NCBI GenBank assembly: GCA_022820625.1
Contig: JAJEFE010000120.1
Location: 1 to 40,220 of the forward strand
Length of the DNA stretch: 40,220 nt
Source: Gammaproteobacteria bacterium
GTDB lineage: Bacteria > Pseudomonadota > Gammaproteobacteria > Steroidobacterales > Rariloculaceae
Reading direction: 5' to 3'
Position numbers and translations under genes: made by a program
Notes under the pieces: generated by a model
Seen by the model: only the letters and a program-made list of their open reading frames with translations
Database searches by the model: none
Told to the model about the DNA's origin: nothing
In this document: positions 25,522-32,617 of the stretch, piece by piece
Position numbering within the stretch: the first letter of the stretch is position 1
Layout: each line of letters starts with the position of its first letter

Positions 25522-26070
25522 TTACTCGTCGATCACCGCCACCGCTTCCACCTCCAGGATGAAGCGCGGATCGGTGGCCAGCCGGACGATCTCGATCGTC
25601 GTGCTCGCTGGACGATGGCCCGACCCCCAGTAGCGGGCCATCACGTCGCGGACGATGTCCTGGTTGGCCTCCACGTCGCGCATGAACTTCGTCACCTGGA
25701 TGATGTCGGTGAGTTCCCCGCCGGCCGCCCGGATCATCTCCCGGAGGCTTTCCATGACCCGCTCGGTCTGGGCCTCCGGGCTGAAGTCCAGGTGATCGAA
25801 CTCGGATGGAACGTGGGGATGGCTGTGGGGAGGCGCCCCAACGGTGCCGGACAGGAAGACGATGCTCCCCGAATTCACCTTGATGGCCGAGGTGAAGGGC
25901 GTGTTGGTGCCGCTGCCGGCCTCCGTCCCGGAAATATCTATGTACTCGACGGCCGGCCCGGCCGGCTCGCCTGGCCCGCCCGACTCGCAACCGGCCGCCA
26001 GCAATGCGGCCGCGGCCAGAGTTGCGGCGAAACCCACGGCGCGACGCCTGCACGAAGAAAACCACTTCAT
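25522..26070 (-). CDS. RidA-like lipoprotein
   Basis: YjgF/YER057c/UK114 (Rid) family protein of 182 residues, preceded by an unusual export signal: MKWFSSCRRRAVGFAATLAA then a lipobox LLAAGC. The Rid domain covers about residues 45-180 (IVFLSGTVGAPP, ITQVTKFMRD-like DIIQVTKFMRDVEAN, and FILEVEAVAVID at the end). The arginine that RidA uses for imine hydrolysis normally sits in the segment PARS; here the segment reads PAST, so deaminase activity is unlikely. The ATG at 26070 has GGAGG upstream. It heads the minus-strand group of exported hydrolases. Its last codons share 23 identical bases with the end of the MazE-like gene at 26789. Confidence 0.8.
   Translation of the reverse strand: MKWFSSCRRRAVGFAATLAAAALLAAGCESGGPGEPAGPAVEYIDISGTEAGSGTNTPFTSAIKVNSGSIVFLSGTVGAPPHSHPHVPSEFDHLDFSPEAQTERVMESLREMIRAAGGELTDIIQVTKFMRDVEANQDIVRDVMARYWGSGHRPASTTIEIVRLATDPRFILEVEAVAVIDE
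25526..25548. repeat. 23-bp direct repeat, copy 1
   Basis: The 23 bases at the 3' end of the RidA-like gene are identical to 26793-26815 at the 3' end of the MazE-like gene, in the same orientation and reading frame. Both encode EAVAVID plus one acidic residue before the stop. The shared start is TCGTCGATCACC on the plus strand. Confidence 0.6.
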
Positions 26071-26158
26071 GATTAATCCTCCCAAGTCCATTTTTTTCGG
26101 TTACCGGGCCATAGCATACCCAAGTGCCGGATGGACCATTAGGCCTCGTCTACGGCGC

Positions 26159-26458
26159 CTACCGGAACAGTTCGGGCCTGATGTCCATCGACTTGTGTGG
26201 GATGCCGATGATGTCGACATGACCGTTGTTTACCATGTAGAAGATGACATGGCTGCCCTGCGGAAAACAGCGGTAGCCAGGGTGTACATCGTACCGTTCG
26301 CGTCCCGCCAGGGGATTCCCGGCCAGCCACTCGAACCGGCTGTTCAAGGAACGCAGGTAGTCCTCCAATTGATCCTCGCCCCAGGTTGCGATCGTATAAT
26401 TCGCGATTGCATCGAGGTCCGCTACCGCTTTTGGAGTGAGCCTGAAAGCGGCGCTCAC
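26159..26458 (-). CDS. parE: ParE family toxin of type II toxin-antitoxin system
   Basis: Toxin of 99 residues in the RelE/ParE superfamily, predicted to poison DNA gyrase or mRNA translation when free of its antitoxin. LTPKAVADLDAIANYTIATW at the start, the central GRERYDVHPGYRCF with conserved Arg/Tyr and the ending HVDIIGIPHKSMD are typical for ParE. The GTG start at 26458 overlaps the antitoxin stop (GTGA), the usual coupling that keeps the antitoxin in excess. The 88 bases between its stop and the RidA-like start show no clear terminator. Confidence 0.85.
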   Translation of the reverse strand: MSAAFRLTPKAVADLDAIANYTIATWGEDQLEDYLRSLNSRFEWLAGNPLAGRERYDVHPGYRCFPQGSHVIFYMVNNGHVDIIGIPHKSMDIRPELFR

Positions 26459-26703
26459 CGTTGAGGTCTTGCCCTTTCGATCAAGGCTTCGATATCGAAG
26501 TCTTCCACAAAGTCTTTCCTTGCGGCCTGCTCCGCACCTTCAGCCAAGTGTTTGCGTAACGCCTCAAGTCTCTTTCCCCGATCTTCAAGTTCGCGGAGCG
26601 CAGCTCGTACCACTTCACTGGCAGTCGAGTATCGGCCGCTCCCGATTTCTTGCCTGATAAAGTCCTCCCAGTGTCCACCGAGGCTCAGTGAGGTCGTCGC
26701 CAT
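26455..26703 (-). CDS. parD: ParD family antitoxin
   Basis: Antitoxin of 82 residues. The N-terminal ribbon-helix-helix (TTSLSLGGHWEDFIRQEIGS and YSTASEVVRAALREL) binds DNA; the C-terminal acidic tail (FVEDFDIEALIERAR) wraps the toxin. It precedes parE with an overlapping stop/start. Autoregulation is suggested by a 17-bp palindrome 19 bases upstream of the ATG (26722-26738). Confidence 0.87.
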   Translation of the reverse strand: MATTSLSLGGHWEDFIRQEIGSGRYSTASEVVRAALRELEDRGKRLEALRKHLAEGAEQAARKDFVEDFDIEALIERARPQR

Positions 26704-26721
26704 GGTTGAGTTATCCCAAAT

Positions 26722-26738
26722 TTATTCAAAATGAATAA
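26722..26738 (-). promoter_or_regulatory. parDE operator palindrome
   Basis: TTATTCA at 26722-26728 and TGAATAA at 26732-26738 form a perfect 7-bp dyad around AAA. It is the most AT-rich stretch in this region and lies 19 bases before the parD ATG, the expected site for ParD ribbon-helix-helix binding over the promoter. Confidence 0.6.
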
Positions 26739-26788
26739 TACTGTGAGTGCACACGCGGGACAATGGCGCTCAATAACTGAAACTCGAC

Positions 26789-26992
26789 TCAGTCGTCGAT
26801 CACCGCCACCGCTTCAATCCAACGCAGCGCCTCGTCTTCCGCCGCAGGATCGAGACGCGCGACCGTATCCGCGATACGTCCGCGTACTTGCTGCAACCGC
26901 GCGTCCGGAAGCGTCATGCGAACCTCGCGAAGATGCGATTCACGGCACCGTTTTCGGTATTCGCGCATTCGCTCCGCCGGGGATGTTGCCAT
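26789..26992 (-). CDS. orphan MazE-like antitoxin (DUF3018-type)
   Basis: Small protein of 67 residues. The start MATSPAERMREYRKRCRESH followed by LREVRMTLPD resembles MazE-like/DUF3018 antitoxins (usual form MAxxxxERMRxYRxxxRAxGLRPVxxWVPD). The C-terminal half is acidic and lacks further motifs. No toxin gene adjoins it: a tRNA is upstream and parDE downstream. The ATG at 26992 has GAGGG 4 bases before it. The final codons are identical at the DNA level to the end of the RidA-like gene, suggesting that the 3' end was replaced by recombination. Family assignment is moderate. Confidence 0.55.
   Translation of the reverse strand: MATSPAERMREYRKRCRESHLREVRMTLPDARLQQVRGRIADTVARLDPAAEDEALRWIEAVAVIDD
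26793..26815. repeat. 23-bp direct repeat, copy 2
   Basis: Identical to 25526-25548. It encodes the same C-terminal EAVAVID, here in the MazE-like gene. Confidence 0.6.
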
Positions 26993-27007
26993 GGACCCTC
27001 GGGAGAC

Positions 27008-27084
27008 TGGTGGTGATGGGTGGACTTGAACCACCGACCTGCGGGTTATGAATCCGCCGCTCTAACCACCTGAGCTACATCACC
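27008..27084 (-). tRNA. tRNA-Met (anticodon CAT)
   Basis: A complete 77-nt cloverleaf on the minus strand with encoded CCA. Acceptor GGTGATG pairs with CATCACC, D-arm GCTC/GAGC, anticodon stem GCGGA/CCCGC (one A-C mismatch next to the loop), loop TTCATAA with anticodon CAT, five-base variable region AGGTC, T-arm GGTGG-TTCAAGT-CCACC, discriminator A. It is probably elongator tRNA-Met; an isoleucine tRNA with modified CAU cannot be excluded from sequence alone. A TATAAT box lies 12 bases upstream. Confidence 0.93.
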
Positions 27085-27096
27085 ACGGGGGTGGCG

Positions 27097-27102
27097 ATTA
27101 TA
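27097..27102 (-). promoter_or_regulatory. -10 box of the tRNA-Met promoter
   Basis: On the minus strand the sequence reads TATAAT at 27102-27097, a perfect sigma70 -10 box, 12 bases before the tRNA 5' end. The -35 region has no good match to TTGACA. The GC-rich bases between box and tRNA resemble a stringent discriminator. Confidence 0.6.
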
Positions 27103-27135
27103 AACCAGCGTTTCCGGCGCCTCACCGCCGTATCC

Positions 27136-27164
27136 TTGCAATTCGAAAAACACACTCTTAACTT
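27136..27164 (+). promoter_or_regulatory. possible promoter of the diheme cytochrome gene
   Basis: TTGCAA at 27136-27141, a 17-base spacer and TAACTT at 27159-27164 lie ahead of AGGAGG (27172-27177) and the GTG at 27186. The -10 match is weak, and the distance to the ribosome binding site is short. Confidence 0.3.
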
Positions 27165-27185
27165 ACGGGACAGGAGGTTCGCGCT

Positions 27186-27896
27186 GTGAATGACCAACTT
27201 GGCAATACCCTGCTCGTCGGCATGCTGGTGTGCGTTGCTCCGGCAGCGGCGCAGATGTACACCCCAGGGTCCGGCGACGCGCTCGACCCGGAGGCGCTCT
27301 ACGAGGTTTGCGCGTTCTGCCACGGGCCGGAGGGCCAGGGCAGCGAGCGTCTGGATGCGCCGGCGCTGGCCGGGATGGAAGCCTGGTACGTGGAGCGCCA
27401 ACTCCATAACTTCAGGGACCGGACCCGCGGGATGCATCCGGACGACCTCACCGGCCTGCAGATGTCCATCGTCTCCGGAATGACCCGCAACGACGCCACC
27501 ATCCGCGCGCTGGCCGGATACATCGCCGCCATGGAACCGGGCGCCGGGCTTGAAACGCTGAACGGCGAACCCGTGACCACCGGGCGTCCCTACGTATGGC
27601 ATTCCGATTACGCAGAGTTCACAAGCCCCGAACCGGGAGACGCGGAGCGCGGCGCCCGGGCCTATATCACGTGCGGGGTTTGCCACGGCCCGAACGGCGA
27701 AGGCAACGAGGCGCTGGCGGCGCCGAAGCTGACGGACATCCAGGACTGGTACCAGGCGCGCCAACTGCGCTATTTCAAGGACGGCATCCGCGGGCGCAGT
27801 CGCGGCGACATATACGGCGCGCAAATGGCCGCGATGTCCATGACCCTTACCGATCAGACCATCGCGGATCTGCTCGCTTACATCGACACGCTTTGA
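27186..27896 (+). CDS. periplasmic diheme cytochrome c
   Basis: Exported cytochrome c4-like protein, 236 residues, with two heme sites: CAFCH at 42-46 and CGVCH at 163-167. Each is followed by a similar run (WYVERQLHNFRDRTRG and WYQARQLRYFKDGIRG), so the protein arose from an internal duplication. A signal peptide ends near AAAQ at about residue 23. The GTG at 27186 is fixed by AGGAGG at 27172-27177. It could accept electrons from the periplasmic dehydrogenases in this window. It begins a plus-strand group with a lectin-like protein and a DUF6152 protein. Confidence 0.88.
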   Translation: MNDQLGNTLLVGMLVCVAPAAAQMYTPGSGDALDPEALYEVCAFCHGPEGQGSERLDAPALAGMEAWYVERQLHNFRDRTRGMHPDDLTGLQMSIVSGMTRNDATIRALAGYIAAMEPGAGLETLNGEPVTTGRPYVWHSDYAEFTSPEPGDAERGARAYITCGVCHGPNGEGNEALAAPKLTDIQDWYQARQLRYFKDGIRGRSRGDIYGAQMAAMSMTLTDQTIADLLAYIDTL

Positions 27897-27928
27897 CCAG
27901 CGCGTCCCCGGGAAACGGTAAAACCACC

Positions 27929-28552
27929 ATGAAAGGAAGAATGTTCAACATGATCTGGGCAGGGATTGCCACCGCGCTTCCCCTTGCAGGCATGGCGGTA
28001 ACCCCGACCTCGATACAGCTCATCGATCCCCTGGACGACTCCCGCGGCTGGTGCGTCGACCTGTTCGCCCACCTGACCGGCGCGCTGCCCCTGGGCGGAC
28101 TGCAGGGGCACAACTGCTTCCTCTACATGGGCCGCGGACCCACCGAAGACCAGGGATTCGATGCCGAACTGATCGAGGAGCTGGGCGAAATCCGCATCAT
28201 CCACTTCGACATGTGCATGACCCTGCACGATCCCGGTCCCGGTTCCTTCGTGCCGATCGAAGAATGCAATGACGGCGATGCCCAGGATTTCGACATGGCC
28301 GCCGACGGTCGCATCGTGCCGCTGATGGCGCCGGAGCTGTGCCTGACGCTCGGGGCAAACACCGTACCCGGCGGCGGCCGGCTGGCGCCGGTCGGGCGCG
28401 AAGCGCAAAACAACGACAACATTCCGCAGATTCGCAGGCTCACGTTCGAGACTTGCAGCGAGGACGACGAGTCCGTCGCGGTGAGGCAGCGCTGGCAGTT
28501 GGTGGACACCTACGAGGAACGCACGCCGACTCAGGAGAAGCGTTTCCAGTAG
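27929..28552 (+). CDS. secreted Cys-rich protein, possibly ricin-B-lectin-like
   Basis: Unrecognised protein of 207 residues with a hydrophobic start (MFNMIWAGIATALPLAGMAV). The rest is acidic with six cysteines and three similar segments: GWCVDLFAHL...HNCFLYM, FDMCMTLHD...ECNDGDAQDF and PELCLTLGAN...ETCSEDD, the last ending RQRWQLV. Repeats with Cys pairs and a final QxW-type motif recall beta-trefoil (ricin B) carbohydrate-binding folds, but the match is only by pattern. It lies 32 bases after the diheme cytochrome and 80 before the DUF6152 gene. The ATG at 27929 is the first of several in-frame starts; none has a strong ribosome binding site. Confidence 0.6.
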   Translation: MKGRMFNMIWAGIATALPLAGMAVTPTSIQLIDPLDDSRGWCVDLFAHLTGALPLGGLQGHNCFLYMGRGPTEDQGFDAELIEELGEIRIIHFDMCMTLHDPGPGSFVPIEECNDGDAQDFDMAADGRIVPLMAPELCLTLGANTVPGGGRLAPVGREAQNNDNIPQIRRLTFETCSEDDESVAVRQRWQLVDTYEERTPTQEKRFQ

Positions 28553-28632
28553 TGCTGCAGACAACGCGGACCGAGATCGAATGTCGGTAACAAGCCCGGC
28601 TATGGCAAGAACGACAAAGGGGAGAACACACG

Positions 28633-29625
28633 ATGCGGAAAAAACTGGCAACGCTGCTGTTGCTCTGTGCAGCCACGAGCACTTCCGCCCACCATGGAAC
28701 CCCGTTCTTCGACGGCGACACCGAACTGCGCTACGAGGGCGTCGTGCTCGAATTCGACTACCGCAACCCGCACAGCTGGCTCTATATTCGAACGACCGAC
28801 GCATCGGGCGAACCGCTGGACCTCGCCATCGAAGGACAAGGCTCCTCGCTGCGGCCCCACGGTGTCACGCCCGACTCCCTGGTTCCCGGCGAGCGCGTGA
28901 CCGCCGTAGTCAATCCCAGCTGGACCAGGCGGGACGAGGCGCTGGGACAACTGGTCTTCAAGGAAGACGGCACGATGGTGCCGCTGGCGTGGCAGGCCGT
29001 GGGTACCTACGAGACCAACACCGGCGTCACCGACAGCATCGCGGGCGTCTGGTTGGCGGACAATGAAGGATTCGTTGCGTACATCAGGGCCTATGAATCC
29101 TGGCCCCTGACGGAGGCAGGGCAACAGGCCCGGGAAGCATACGATCCGAGGCTGATATCCCAGGCCAGGTGCATCCCCTTCCCTCCACCCCTGCTGATGC
29201 TCTACCGATCCATAAACGTCGTGGAAATCCTCGACGACCGCGTACTGATTCACAGCGACTGGATGGACGCGGAGCGAGTCATCTACACGGATGGCCGCAG
29301 TGCTGCCGAGGATGAAGTTCCCGCCCAGCATGGCTTCTCGACCGGGCGCTGGGAAGACGGCACGCTGGTCGTGGAAACCAGCCATTTCAGCGACAACTAC
29401 GCCGGCAACAATTTCAGGGTGCCGTCAGGACCTCAGAAGCACCTGGTCGAGCGCTTCTCGCTTGCCGACGATGGCTCGCACCTGACCTACAGCTACGTGA
29501 TGGAGGATCCCGAATATTTGGCGGCGCCGGTGACCGGCGCCACTCGCTGGGACTACCGTCCCGAACTCACTCCGGACGAGGTGCCCTGTGACCTGGAGTC
29601 CGCGGGACGCTATCTGAACGAGTGA
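28633..29625 (+). CDS. exported DUF6152-type protein
   Basis: Secreted protein of 330 residues. The signal peptide (MRKKLATLLLLCAATSTSA) is followed at once by HHGTPFFDGDTELRYEGVVL and YRNPHSWLYI, a recurring N-terminal pattern of DUF6152 proteins (AHHS...F...G.V..V.W.NPH.W), a beta domain of unknown function. The remaining two thirds (GVWLADNEGF, HGFSTGRWEDGTLVVETSHF) resemble the repeated segments found in long members that often neighbour PQQ dehydrogenases and cytochromes. The ATG at 28633 has GGGGAG upstream. Role unknown; context suggests periplasmic oxidation of organic compounds. Confidence 0.7.
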   Translation: MRKKLATLLLLCAATSTSAHHGTPFFDGDTELRYEGVVLEFDYRNPHSWLYIRTTDASGEPLDLAIEGQGSSLRPHGVTPDSLVPGERVTAVVNPSWTRRDEALGQLVFKEDGTMVPLAWQAVGTYETNTGVTDSIAGVWLADNEGFVAYIRAYESWPLTEAGQQAREAYDPRLISQARCIPFPPPLLMLYRSINVVEILDDRVLIHSDWMDAERVIYTDGRSAAEDEVPAQHGFSTGRWEDGTLVVETSHFSDNYAGNNFRVPSGPQKHLVERFSLADDGSHLTYSYVMEDPEYLAAPVTGATRWDYRPELTPDEVPCDLESAGRYLNE

Positions 29626-29703
29626 CAGGCATGCCGGCCGGTGGAGCATCCGGCGGGAACGCAGCGGGATAGACGACCTGTTTGTGCGTCGAGGGGAGTG
29701 CTG

Positions 29704-30120
29704 CTACAGGCGAACGACGCGGCGGGAATTCATCGGCGCCAGAACGAACGACTCCAGCGAATTCGAGGGTACCGGCAGGAAATCCTGTTGGGTGGCGAAG
29801 TAAAGGGCGTTCTCGCAGAACATCCCCAACTCGAAGGCACGCTGGCTGTCGACGATGCCCGCGATCACCGGCCGTACGCCGTCTGTGCACACGTTTCTGA
29901 GGGTGCCGTACCACAACTCGTCCGTCCGCCCGCTGAATTCCAGGACCGTGGCGCCCCGGGCACTGAGGTCCGCGGCAAAGGACAGGGACTCTTCGAATTT
30001 CGGGTCGGCCAGTACAACCCAATCCTGCAGGTCGTTCGAGCGCGCGGCCAGCGTGACCGGCACGGCGCCCAGCGCCACCGAAAGGCCTGCGGATTTCATC
30101 AGGTCGCGGCGAGTAAACAT
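29704..30120 (-). CDS. small Tat-exported protein of unknown function
   Basis: 138 residues, not recognised. It starts MFTRRDLMKSAGLSVALGAV, a textbook twin-arginine signal cut near LAA-RS at about residue 27, so the mature protein of about 110 residues is exported folded. The mature part alternates strands and helices (DWVVLADPKFEESLSFAADL, GATVLEFSGRTDELWY, VRPVIAGIVDSQRAFELGMF), suggesting a small alpha/beta fold. The ribosome binding site AGAGGTGG precedes the ATG. It is divergent from the 4-cresol-dehydrogenase-type gene across 147 bases, so a link to it is possible but unproven. Confidence 0.7.
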   Translation of the reverse strand: MFTRRDLMKSAGLSVALGAVPVTLAARSNDLQDWVVLADPKFEESLSFAADLSARGATVLEFSGRTDELWYGTLRNVCTDGVRPVIAGIVDSQRAFELGMFCENALYFATQQDFLPVPSNSLESFVLAPMNSRRVVRL

Positions 30121-30267
30121 ATGGCCACCTCTTGTTCAGTCCGCAAATCATACACGATCGGAAGCAAATAACAGGCTATTCATCACGCAAATGAGCAGCC
30201 TTCCGGCTGATGTAGAATCCGGGAAAACAACCACAAATCTGTCCCGGACCACGAACGAGGAACAGCA

Positions 30268-31947
30268 ATGGCCATCCCTCCCGGAATCACCGAACAGGAC
30301 TTTGCGAACGCACTGCAGGAATTCGCCAATATCGTCGGCGAGGAGTGGGTGTTCACCAGCGAAGAGGACACCTCGCTCTACAAGGATGTCTACTCCATCT
30401 ACCAGAACTCCGACCTGGAACCGGAGGTCTCCGCCGCCATCGCGCCGGACTCGGCGGAGCAGGTGCAGGCCATCGTCAGGGTGGCCAACCGGTACCTGGT
30501 GCCGCTCTACCCGATTTCCACCGGCAAGAACCTCGGATACGGTGGCTCCTCGCCGATCCTGTCCGGGAGCGTCGTGCTCGACCTGAAACGGATGAACCGG
30601 ATCCTCAACGTTGACACCCGCAATCACACCATGCTGGTGGAACCCGGGGTCAGCTTCTACGACGTCATCAACTATTTCGAGGAAAACGACCTGCCCCTGA
30701 GCATGGACATCCCGGATCCGGCCTGGGGGAGCCCCATCGGTCACGCGCTTGAGCGTGGCTTTGCCCATACCTACAGCGAAAACGGCCGCGACCGCTGGGA
30801 TACGGTCTGCGGCATGGAGGTGGTGCTGGGCAACGGCGAGATCGTGCGCACGGGTCCCGGCGCCTGCGAGGGATCCCGGACCTGGCAGGACCAGAAATGG
30901 GGCATCGGGCCTTACGTGGACGGCATCTTCTCGCAGTCGAATTTCGGCGTCATCACCAAGATGGGCTTCTGGATCCGGCCCGCCCACGAGGGTTATCGCA
31001 GCCTGACTGTCTTTGTCCCGAGATTCGAAGACCTGACCCGGATGGTCGACCTGGATTCCTACCTGCAGAACGCCGGCATCGTCAACGGCATGACGGTCAT
31101 GGGCGCGCCCATGTTCGGCGGCGGCTTCATGTTCTTCAACACGCCGCCGCCCACGCCCGAGCACCGCCAACTTCTTCAGGTGGTCGACAACAGGCGACCC
31201 GACATCGCGCCGCTGCAGCAATATTGCACGGAAAACCGAATCGGCGCGTGGGCGCTGGAATTGAAGTGGCACCTGCCCAACCGGATCTCGGCGGCCGCCG
31301 CGGAATACACGAAGGATCTGTTCGCCCGGGAGATCCCCGGGTGCTGGTTCGGCGACGAGCATGTGCTGGAATTTCCGCTAGGCGAGGACGTGATCGCGAC
31401 CCTCAACGAGCGGCCCGGCAATCCCGAACGCGTCAACCTGGGCATTCCCAGCCTGTCGCGCTTCGGCATGGGGGTGCGCGCAACCGGGCAGCCCTCGACG
31501 AGCCAGGGACATTTCTGGTTCGCCCCCATGGTCCCGAAGAAGGGCGAGGAACTGCTCAAGTACCAGGAGGTCATGCAGCAGGCGCACGTGGAGCTGGGGG
31601 TGCCGTTCATGGGCAGTTTCTACGGCAACCTGCCCATGTACTGGACCAAGCGGGTCGGCGTGGGGCTGGCCAACTGGGCGGTCAGCACGGACCCGGAGGT
31701 CAACCGGCGCACCCGCGAGCAGTACATCGCCATGACGCAGATCTGCGTGGACAACGGCTGGACGGAGTACCGCGCCCCGGCGCCGGTCCACACGGAGATC
31801 ATGAGCATCATCAACAACTGGAACGACGGCTCGCTGCTGACGCTTCACGAGGCGCTGAAGGATGCCGTCGACCCCAACGGTATTTTGTCGGCGGGCCGTT
31901 ACGGGATCTGGCCGAGGCATATGCGCGAGGAAATGCGAGGTGCGTAG
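30268..31947 (+). CDS. 4-cresol dehydrogenase / vanillyl-alcohol oxidase family flavoprotein
   Basis: FAD enzyme of 559 residues in the VAO/PCMH family, which oxidises para-substituted phenols (4-alkylphenols, vanillyl alcohol, eugenol). The PP-loop ISTGKNLGYGGSSPILSG and VVLDLKRMNRI, with MLVEPGVSFYDV after it, are diagnostic; SNFGVITKMGFWIRP completes the FAD domain. The C-terminal cap ends with ALKDAVDPNGILSAGRYGIW, close to PchF. There is no signal peptide, as for flavin subunits exported with or matured beside their cytochrome. GAGGA precedes the ATG at 30268. The gene overlaps the start of a monoheme cytochrome c, the arrangement of p-cresol methylhydroxylase. Exact phenol unknown. Confidence 0.88.
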   Translation: MAIPPGITEQDFANALQEFANIVGEEWVFTSEEDTSLYKDVYSIYQNSDLEPEVSAAIAPDSAEQVQAIVRVANRYLVPLYPISTGKNLGYGGSSPILSGSVVLDLKRMNRILNVDTRNHTMLVEPGVSFYDVINYFEENDLPLSMDIPDPAWGSPIGHALERGFAHTYSENGRDRWDTVCGMEVVLGNGEIVRTGPGACEGSRTWQDQKWGIGPYVDGIFSQSNFGVITKMGFWIRPAHEGYRSLTVFVPRFEDLTRMVDLDSYLQNAGIVNGMTVMGAPMFGGGFMFFNTPPPTPEHRQLLQVVDNRRPDIAPLQQYCTENRIGAWALELKWHLPNRISAAAAEYTKDLFAREIPGCWFGDEHVLEFPLGEDVIATLNERPGNPERVNLGIPSLSRFGMGVRATGQPSTSQGHFWFAPMVPKKGEELLKYQEVMQQAHVELGVPFMGSFYGNLPMYWTKRVGVGLANWAVSTDPEVNRRTREQYIAMTQICVDNGWTEYRAPAPVHTEIMSIINNWNDGSLLTLHEALKDAVDPNGILSAGRYGIWPRHMREEMRGA

Positions 31948-32317
31948 GCGGGTTGCGATGCTCCGGTCGGGCCTTCAGTCAGTGCTTCCCGGCCTCCTGC
32001 TCGCCCTGGCGGCGCCATTGGCGATGGCGCAGGATGCGCCGACGGATCTGGGCAAGCAGGTGTTTGACGTCTGGTGCGGCATCTGCCACGGACTGCCGAA
32101 CGGCGCCTCGGGGGGTGGTACGGAAACGCTGGCGGCGCTCTACCAGGGTACCGAGATTCCGGCGCAGCTTGAGGATCGGAGCGATCTGACGGCGGAGCTG
32201 GTCATTACGTTGACGCGCGATGGACGCAATACCATGCCGAATTTCCGGAAGACGGAGATTTCGGATTCGGAGTTGGAGGCGTTGGTGGCTTACCTGGTGG
32301 GGGATAGCGGCGAGTAG
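31940..32317 (+). CDS. cytochrome c subunit of the phenol-oxidising flavocytochrome
   Basis: Small exported cytochrome c, 125 residues. Signal peptide with LLLALAAPLAMA (cut near 30), heme site CGICH at 46-50 and the axial Met in NTMPNF (M99). The GTG at 31940 overlaps the end of the flavoprotein gene by 8 bases and has GAGGAA at 31926-31931; an ATG at 31958 is an alternative. Overlap and order match PchF-PchC-like pairs, so it is the likely electron acceptor bound to the upstream flavoprotein. It ends next to the repeat-rich gap 32318-32617. Confidence 0.85.
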   Translation: MRRRVAMLRSGLQSVLPGLLLALAAPLAMAQDAPTDLGKQVFDVWCGICHGLPNGASGGGTETLAALYQGTEIPAQLEDRSDLTAELVITLTRDGRNTMPNFRKTEISDSELEALVAYLVGDSGE

Positions 32318-32617
32318 GTGGCTCCGTTCCCGCGGGTGTGTGCGGGATGGTGTGGGCTCTGGGATGAAGATGCTGGTGGCTCTGTTGCCGCGCGTGTGTG
32401 TGCGGCATCCTGTCGTGCGCTTAAGTTCGCCCGCCATCCCTGGCGGGCTCACATCGGCGCGCGGCGCTCCTTGCCGTCCCTGGCCCCGCGCCGCGCACAC
32501 GACGCGCACGACAGGATGCCGCACACACACGCGCTACTCTGCGGTTTGGTCGGGTTCGGGTGCTCTCGGTCAGGGCCGCAAGCCGTGAATTAAATCCGAA
32601 GGTACGTTGGGTCGTGT
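32318..32617. repeat. 300-base convergent gap filled with repeats
   Basis: No gene. Two imperfect direct copies of a GGTGGCTC-type unit start at 32317 and 32376 (each continues into a GTGTG run). The second runs into a perfect 31-bp inverted repeat with arms at 32390-32420 and 32504-32534. The 83-base interior carries its own hairpin (CCCGCCA-TCCC-TGGCGGG at 32430-32447) and a GC-rich pair (GCGCGGCGC with GCGCCGCGC). It lies between two convergent genes, where a miniature element or bidirectional stop would be tolerated. Confidence 0.7.
32390..32534. repeat. perfect 31-bp inverted repeat, MITE-like
   Basis: Arms at 32390-32420 and 32504-32534 are exact reverse complements. Arm ends are GCGCGTGTG and CACACGCGC; the full element is 145 bases. 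No ORF inside, and no clear target duplication (CTCTG occurs near both sides but not adjacent). It could be a miniature inverted-repeat element, a REP-like structure or a long transcriptional stem. Confidence 0.65.

Noticed and set aside
32317..32617. CRISPR array
   Set aside because: The repeats are inverted or imperfect, with only two direct units and no regular spacers, and no cas genes are present.
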